From Trichlorobacter thiogenes (GTDB lineage Bacteria > Desulfobacterota > Desulfuromonadia > Geobacterales > Pseudopelobacteraceae), in the NCBI RefSeq assembly GCF_900167465.1, contig NZ_FUWR01000025.1, positions 1 through 37,372 on the forward strand: a stretch of DNA of 37,372 nucleotides, read 5' to 3'. Both the position numbers and the translations under genes were made by a program. Position 1 is the first letter of the stretch, and every line of letters begins with the position of its first letter. The notes below the pieces were generated by a model. That model searched no databases, had not been told where the DNA came from, and was given only the letters and a program-made list of their open reading frames with translations. Positions 34,552-37,372 of this stretch are shown here, piece after piece.

Positions 34552-36089
34552 GGGTCTTTGCTGGTTAGCGGATCATGGCCAAAGCTGGCGGTTACGGCCA
34601 GGCAGCCTCCGCAGACCGGTTTCAGTTTACAACCGCTGCAGGCGGTTGAACCTTCCCGGTAGCGCTCTGCGGTTGCTGAACTATAGACCTCTTCAAGGCT
34701 TTGGCTGAGGATGTTACCGATGGGAGAAGGAAATTTGCGGCATGCATGCACCTCGCCATCGGAGAGGATGGCCACGAAGTTGAAGGCGGCACCACACCCG
34801 AATCCGGCACAGCCGCCGAACAATGGTTCGTCCCGGTCATCATAGATTGCGTTAAGCAGACTGTCTTTCAGTGCCAGTACCGGATGGGTCGGCATGGCTG
34901 CCACATACTGCTCAAGAAATGCCTTGTATTCCTCACGGGTGGGCAGGGCCAGCTGTGCTCCTTCGCCAAACAGGGCCAGGCGGTTGAAGGTTAGTCCGCC
35001 GGTAATTCCTTCCAGGACTTCAGCCAACGGGATGACCTGATCAAGATTGTTTCTGGTCAGGGTCAGCATCACCATGTTGGGCACCCCCAGCTCAGTCAAC
35101 ATTTCAAGAAATGCAATCGTCCGTTTGAAGTTACCTTCCCCCCGGATGCTGTCGTTATGCTCTTCAAGCCCTTCAAGACTGACCTGATAGTAGACCGGAC
35201 GCTGGATCGCCATAAGCTGCTCAATGTTGCTGCGTTCGGTGGCGTTCCCGAGGATGGCGATCATCAGGCCATGGTCAGCTGCCGCCTGATAGATCCGGAA
35301 AAAATCCGGATGCAGGAGTGGGTTGCCGCCGCTGAACGAAACCTGGGGCCGTACAAAGCGGCTCCAGCAGAAATCACGCAGTTCCTGCATCAGGGTGACG
35401 GCGCGGTCAAACGGGAAGGCTGCCCGCTGGCTGCGGTCATAACAATGCTTGCAGGATAGGTCGCAACTCTGGGTCAGATGCCACTGCAGGGTGAAGACCT
35501 CAGCCGCAACGAAACGTTTGTCAACCGCCTGTGATGCAATCGCCAGAGTACGGCGCAGACGTGACACCGGTGCCAGCAAGACCCCTTTGCGCACCGCATC
35601 CCACAGCACGGCATCGAACAGTGCAATTGGCTGATCTGCCTGCCGCGCCGCCTCCTCCGGGGTGATCCCTTCGGTCACCATCTTCAATGCCAGCAGGTGG
35701 TCCGGCAGGGCTGTTTCAAATCGCAGATTCCTGTTTGTTGGATCAGACCAGATCAGCACCAGCTCTTCACCCGGCTCAACCCGTTCCATATCCTGCTTTT
35801 TGGCAAAGGTCAGCAGGGTCAGCAGGTGTGTCCAGGGAACCGGCAGCAGTTGTAGTGAAGGGTTGATGGTCAGGGTCTGCAGCTCTTCAGGCTGGGATAG
35901 CGGAATATTCATGGCCCGGTGACAGCCCAGCTCCAGTCGGGCCAGGTCCGGCAGCCATTCCGGGTGGGTCAGGCCGGCCACCTTTTCCAGTTGGGCAGGT
36001 ACGGTCTCAGGATCAAGCTCCTGCAAGGATTTGCCGATCAGACGATTCCAGGCATCCTGTCCCAGCAGTTTTCGAGTCGTAGGGAAAAT
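34533..36089 (-). CDS. sbtM: radical SAM/SPASM peptide maturase, SbtM type
   Basis: A radical SAM enzyme that would modify the two precursor peptides encoded just upstream. The 4Fe-4S/SAM motif is CDLSCKHC (Cys209, 213, 216 in a 518-residue numbering), followed by SFSGGNPLLHP and QVSLEGLEEHNDSIRG. The C-terminal SPASM region is cysteine-rich (CAGFGCG, CRKFPS, CSGCKLKPVCGGC) and should hold auxiliary clusters. The N-terminal about 190 residues may bind the leader peptide. I match it to the SbtM group proposed for Geobacter selenocysteine/cysteine RiPPs. No ATG, GTG or TTG exists at the natural 5' end. GGAGG (36096-36100) sits six bases before an ATT at 36089, giving FPTTRKLLGQDAWNRLIG, clearly coding. 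A TTG at 36026 would lose 21 residues. Confidence 0.85.
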   Translation of the reverse strand: MFPTTRKLLGQDAWNRLIGKSLQELDPETVPAQLEKVAGLTHPEWLPDLARLELGCHRAMNIPLSQPEELQTLTINPSLQLLPVPWTHLLTLLTFAKKQDMERVEPGEELVLIWSDPTNRNLRFETALPDHLLALKMVTEGITPEEAARQADQPIALFDAVLWDAVRKGVLLAPVSRLRRTLAIASQAVDKRFVAAEVFTLQWHLTQSCDLSCKHCYDRSQRAAFPFDRAVTLMQELRDFCWSRFVRPQVSFSGGNPLLHPDFFRIYQAAADHGLMIAILGNATERSNIEQLMAIQRPVYYQVSLEGLEEHNDSIRGEGNFKRTIAFLEMLTELGVPNMVMLTLTRNNLDQVIPLAEVLEGITGGLTFNRLALFGEGAQLALPTREEYKAFLEQYVAAMPTHPVLALKDSLLNAIYDDRDEPLFGGCAGFGCGAAFNFVAILSDGEVHACRKFPSPIGNILSQSLEEVYSSATAERYREGSTACSGCKLKPVCGGCLAVTASFGHDPLTSKDPYCFRI

Positions 36090-36180
36090 GGCGGGCCTCC
36101 AGAAAACAGGTGATTGCTCTAAACAACGGGCGACAGAGATGAGTATACCCTGCCGCCCGGTCTGCTACTACAGTGATTTT

Positions 36181-36522
36181 TTACTTGGCGCTCCCGGCGC
36201 CGGTTGAGCCACCTCAACCACTTGAACCTCAACCACTGCCGCCCGGCTTTGGTGCCGGTTTTTCTGCAGGCTTGTTCTTTGCAGGCTTTTTGTCATCCGG
36301 GGTCTGCTTGCCATCTTTGTCTTTGGGGGTCTCGGCGCTCCCGGCACCGCTTTTACCGCCTCAGCCACTTGTGCCGGCTTCCTTCTTCGGGGTGCTCCCG
36401 GCACCCTCCTTACCGCCTCAACCACTCGCGCCCTGGGCGTTGAACGGAACTACCGCCATGCCTGCAACGAGGCTGGCGATGCCCATTCCTGCCAGGATGG
36501 ACTTCAACCGGTCCTTCTCCAT
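36181..36522 (-). CDS. sbtA: selenocysteine-containing RiPP precursor with four in-frame TGA codons
   Basis: A 113-residue frame from ATG at 36522 (AGGAGG six bases upstream) to TAA at 36181, interrupted by TGA at residues 35, 54, 98 and 103. Every TGA falls where the sister precursor has Cys: SGUGG, SGUGG, SGUGS, SGUGG. The leader (about 1-31) reads RLKSILAGMGIASLVAGMA, like the sister's leader. The core alternates SGUGG blocks with linkers rich in Lys, Pro and Gly. Each TGA is followed by a hairpin suited to a SECIS. The maturase gene starts about 90 bp downstream. A normal gene call would stop at the first TGA (34 residues). It is a known in-silico family (SbtA); the mature product, thought to bear thio/selenoxazole-type changes, is not something I can read from DNA. 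Confidence 0.88.
36186..36202 (-). promoter_or_regulatory. SECIS-like hairpin for TGA codon 103
   Basis: GGCGC/GCGCC around the same CGGGA loop (core 36187-36201). The 17-nt window begins 11 nt after TGA (36214-36216) and ends just before the TAA stop codon. Confidence 0.75.
36202..36219 (-). promoter_or_regulatory. possible SECIS-like hairpin for TGA codon 98
   Basis: GGTTGAG/CTCAACC is a perfect 7-bp stem around GTGG, starting 9 nt after TGA (36229-36231). Its loop differs from the other three and it contains TGA codon 103. Codon 98 may instead share the downstream hairpin. Confidence 0.5.
36333..36349 (-). promoter_or_regulatory. SECIS-like hairpin for TGA codon 54
   Basis: CGGTGC/GCGCCG, with one G-U pair, around the same CGGGA loop; 17 nt long and again exactly 11 nt after its TGA (36361-36363). 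Confidence 0.78.
36390..36406 (-). promoter_or_regulatory. SECIS-like hairpin for TGA codon 35
   Basis: In the mRNA sense, GGGTGC/GCACCC pair perfectly around the loop CGGGA. The 17-nt element begins exactly 11 nt after TGA (36418-36420), the spacing of bacterial SECIS elements bound by SelB. Confidence 0.78.
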
Positions 36523-36573
36523 AGCAAACCTCCTGCGTGGATTTTCTGACGGTATGTAGACCGCCTGAAAATG

Positions 36574-36601
36574 ATTTTAGCAATAGTATCCCGCTTGTCA
36601 A
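36574..36601 (-). promoter_or_regulatory. strong sigma70-like promoter of the selenocysteine precursor
   Basis: On the - strand, TTGACA (36596-36601), a 16-bp spacer and TAAAAT (36574-36579). The predicted transcript starts about 45 bases before the ATG. The Sec precursor and sbtM can thus be transcribed separately from the Cys precursor. Confidence 0.6.
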
Positions 36602-36616
36602 ATCGTCTTGACCAAT

Positions 36617-36946
36617 TTACTGCTTGGGAGGTGTAGCAGGCTTTGCTGCGCCGCCGCATCCGGATGCTCCACCGCAGCCGCTGGCCCCTTTGGGCGGGGT
36701 TGGTTGCTCAGATTGTGGCTTCTTCATGGCTCCGCCGCAGCCACTTGCACCATTGTTTTCATGTTTTGCGCATTTGGGGCATTTTTTCATGCCGCCGCAG
36801 CCGCTGGGGCCCGACTCTGTAGTCGGCTTTCCGTTTTCTTTAGGAGTTGCCGGTGCTGTTTCGGCAGCTGAAACTGATGCCATACCGGCAATGAGCGTGG
36901 TGATACTGAGACCGGCCAACAGGTTGCGCATGGAGTGATGCTGCAT
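36617..36946 (-). CDS. sbtA: cysteine-type RiPP precursor with four SGCGG motifs
   Basis: A 109-residue peptide whose leader (NLLAGLSITTLIAGMASVSAAE) matches the Sec precursor's. The core carries four SGCGG motifs with Cys50, 70, 91 and 97, and one CPKC pair (Cys56, Cys59), separated by Lys/Pro/Gly-rich linkers. The repeated Cys-Gly-Gly sites are likely targets of the radical SAM maturase. The ATG at 36946 has AAGGA eight bases upstream; an earlier in-frame start at 36988 is unsupported. The leader is hydrophobic and ends in an AxA-like site, so export by a signal-peptide route is a second possibility. It is first in the - strand cluster, with the Sec precursor about 95 bp downstream. Confidence 0.86.
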   Translation of the reverse strand: MQHHSMRNLLAGLSITTLIAGMASVSAAETAPATPKENGKPTTESGPSGCGGMKKCPKCAKHENNGASGCGGAMKKPQSEQPTPPKGASGCGGASGCGGAAKPATPPKQ

Positions 36947-37009
36947 GGTAAAATCCTTTCTTTGTTGTTCTGACAGATGCCGTGACATGTAATTACTAGC
37001 TTAATGGTC

Positions 37010-37039
37010 AAGATAGCAATTTGCAGATTGATTGGTCAA
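37010..37039 (-). promoter_or_regulatory. possible promoter of the Cys precursor
   Basis: On the - strand, TTGACC (37034-37039), an 18-bp spacer and TATCTT (37010-37015), about 60 bp before the start codon. The match is moderate. Confidence 0.3.
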
Positions 37040-37064
37040 TGGTAATTGAAGGTTTTCAGTAAAC

Positions 37065-37081
37065 CACCGGCTCTGCCGGTG
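37065..37081. repeat. IS200/IS605-type left-end hairpin
   Basis: CACCGGC/GCCGGTG form a perfect 7-bp stem with a TCT loop about 80 bp before tnpA. Subterminal hairpins of this type are the TnpA recognition sites of single-strand transposing IS elements. Confidence 0.68.
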
Positions 37082-37112
37082 AGACTTGAAAAGGCTCTGC
37101 CGTTCCAGCGAT

Positions 37113-37158
37113 AGTTCCTCCTGAGGAAAGCCCCTAAAGGCAATCAACAGGAGGAACT
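37113..37158 (+). promoter_or_regulatory. inverted repeat hiding the tnpA ribosome binding site
   Basis: AGTTCCTCCTG (37113-37123) pairs perfectly with CAGGAGGAACT (37148-37158), which contains the Shine-Dalgarno sequence of tnpA. In the mRNA this would block translation, a known way IS200-type elements keep transposase low. Confidence 0.7.
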
Positions 37159-37161
37159 GCC

Positions 37162-37372
37162 ATGCGAGAGTGGCAAAGTTTAGCCCATGTAAAATGGGAG
37201 TGCAAATATCATGTTGTGATCGTGCCGAAATACCGTAAGAAGGTTCTTTACGGCAGGCTTCGAGGAGAAGTTGGCAAAATCATCCGTCAGTTATGTCGGC
37301 AGAAGGAAGTTGAACTTATCGAGGGTCATGCCATGCCTGACCACATCCATCTGGTGTTGAGTATTCCACCGA
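37162..37372 (+). CDS. tnpA: IS200/IS605 Y1 transposase TnpA, partial
   Basis: The first 70 codons of a HUH/Y1 transposase, which cuts and joins single-stranded DNA at the element ends. It begins MREWQSLAHVKWECKYHVV, with the family pattern KYHVVIVPKYRKKVLYG. The HUH metal-binding motif is seen as His61-Ile-His63 (MPDHIHLV). The catalytic tyrosine lies beyond the window edge. The frame is open to the end, so I cannot say whether the gene is intact. Confidence 0.9.
   Translation, partial: MREWQSLAHVKWECKYHVVIVPKYRKKVLYGRLRGEVGKIIRQLCRQKEVELIEGHAMPDHIHLVLSIPP

Larger units (their letters stand above)
37055..37372 (+). mobile_element. IS200/IS605-family insertion sequence, left end and partial tnpA
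   Basis: The element has a left-end hairpin (37065-37081), a leader with the ribosome binding site in an inverted repeat, and the 5' part of a Y1 transposase gene. The exact left boundary is estimated, as these elements lack terminal inverted repeats. It continues beyond the window. Confidence 0.75.

Noticed and set aside
36181..36522. Reading the precursor frame as a pseudogene with stop codons
   Set aside because: All four interruptions are TGA, never TAA or TAG. All fall at the Cys position of the SGxGG motif, and three have identical-loop hairpins at the same distance.
36173..36559. A 128-codon + strand open frame and two - strand frames over the Sec precursor
   Set aside because: They are low-complexity shadows (Pro/Leu-rich or Arg-rich) produced by the GC-rich repeats, without ribosome binding sites. 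The frame containing TGA is the one with homology to the neighbouring precursor.
36624..36938. A + strand open frame antisense to the Cys precursor
   Set aside because: It is the complement of the repeated SGCGG codons and has no start signals.

Overview
The window looks like chromosomal DNA of a Geobacter/Trichlorobacter-type deltaproteobacterium (Geobacterales). This is inferred from gene content: a single-chain pyruvate carboxylase, TrpE with PpiC, CheV, Tex, large secreted NHL-repeat proteins, L-2-hydroxyglutarate oxidase next to TrpG, and a selenocysteine-using RiPP locus. I cannot name the species from sequence alone.

Region 1 (1-3.85 kb) is a chromosomal integron. A complete integron integrase (IntI, + strand) faces away from an array of six cassettes read on the - strand. 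Each cassette ends in a nearly identical 128-bp attC. Three cassettes are copies of one ORF-less unit, one encodes a membrane protein, one a small CxxC protein, and the attI-proximal one carries its gene in the opposite orientation. A Phd/YefM antitoxin with no visible toxin lies between intI and attI. Region 2 (3.86-9.4 kb, - strand) has an L,D-transpeptidase lipoprotein, a secreted protein of unknown function beside a truncated tandem copy of itself, and pyruvate carboxylase. Region 3 (9.7-14.2 kb) has a sensor GGDEF-EAL protein convergent with CheV, separated by a strong bidirectional terminator. Region 4 (14.3-18.9 kb) has trpE-ppiC, a DUF3553-like gene and tex.

Region 5 (19.1-32.6 kb) holds three paralogous secreted proteins, each with 12 NHL repeats plus a chitobiase-C-like domain, FN3, InlB-B-like repeat and a common C-terminal module. 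With them lie a STAND/TPR/BTAD transcriptional regulator and an ODP-type di-iron metallo-beta-lactamase-fold protein. This block separates trpE from trpG. Region 6 (32.7-34.55 kb) is trpG overlapping lhgO.

Region 7 (34.5-37.0 kb, - strand) is the most striking. It holds a radical SAM/SPASM peptide maturase (SbtM type) and two precursor peptides with the same leader type. One precursor has four SGCGG motifs. The other has the equivalent motif written with four in-frame TGA codons, and three of these are followed, exactly 11 nt downstream, by a compact hairpin with the same CGGGA loop, as expected of bacterial SECIS elements. A conventional gene caller would miss this second precursor. The window ends inside an IS200/IS605-type transposase gene whose ribosome binding site is in an inverted repeat.
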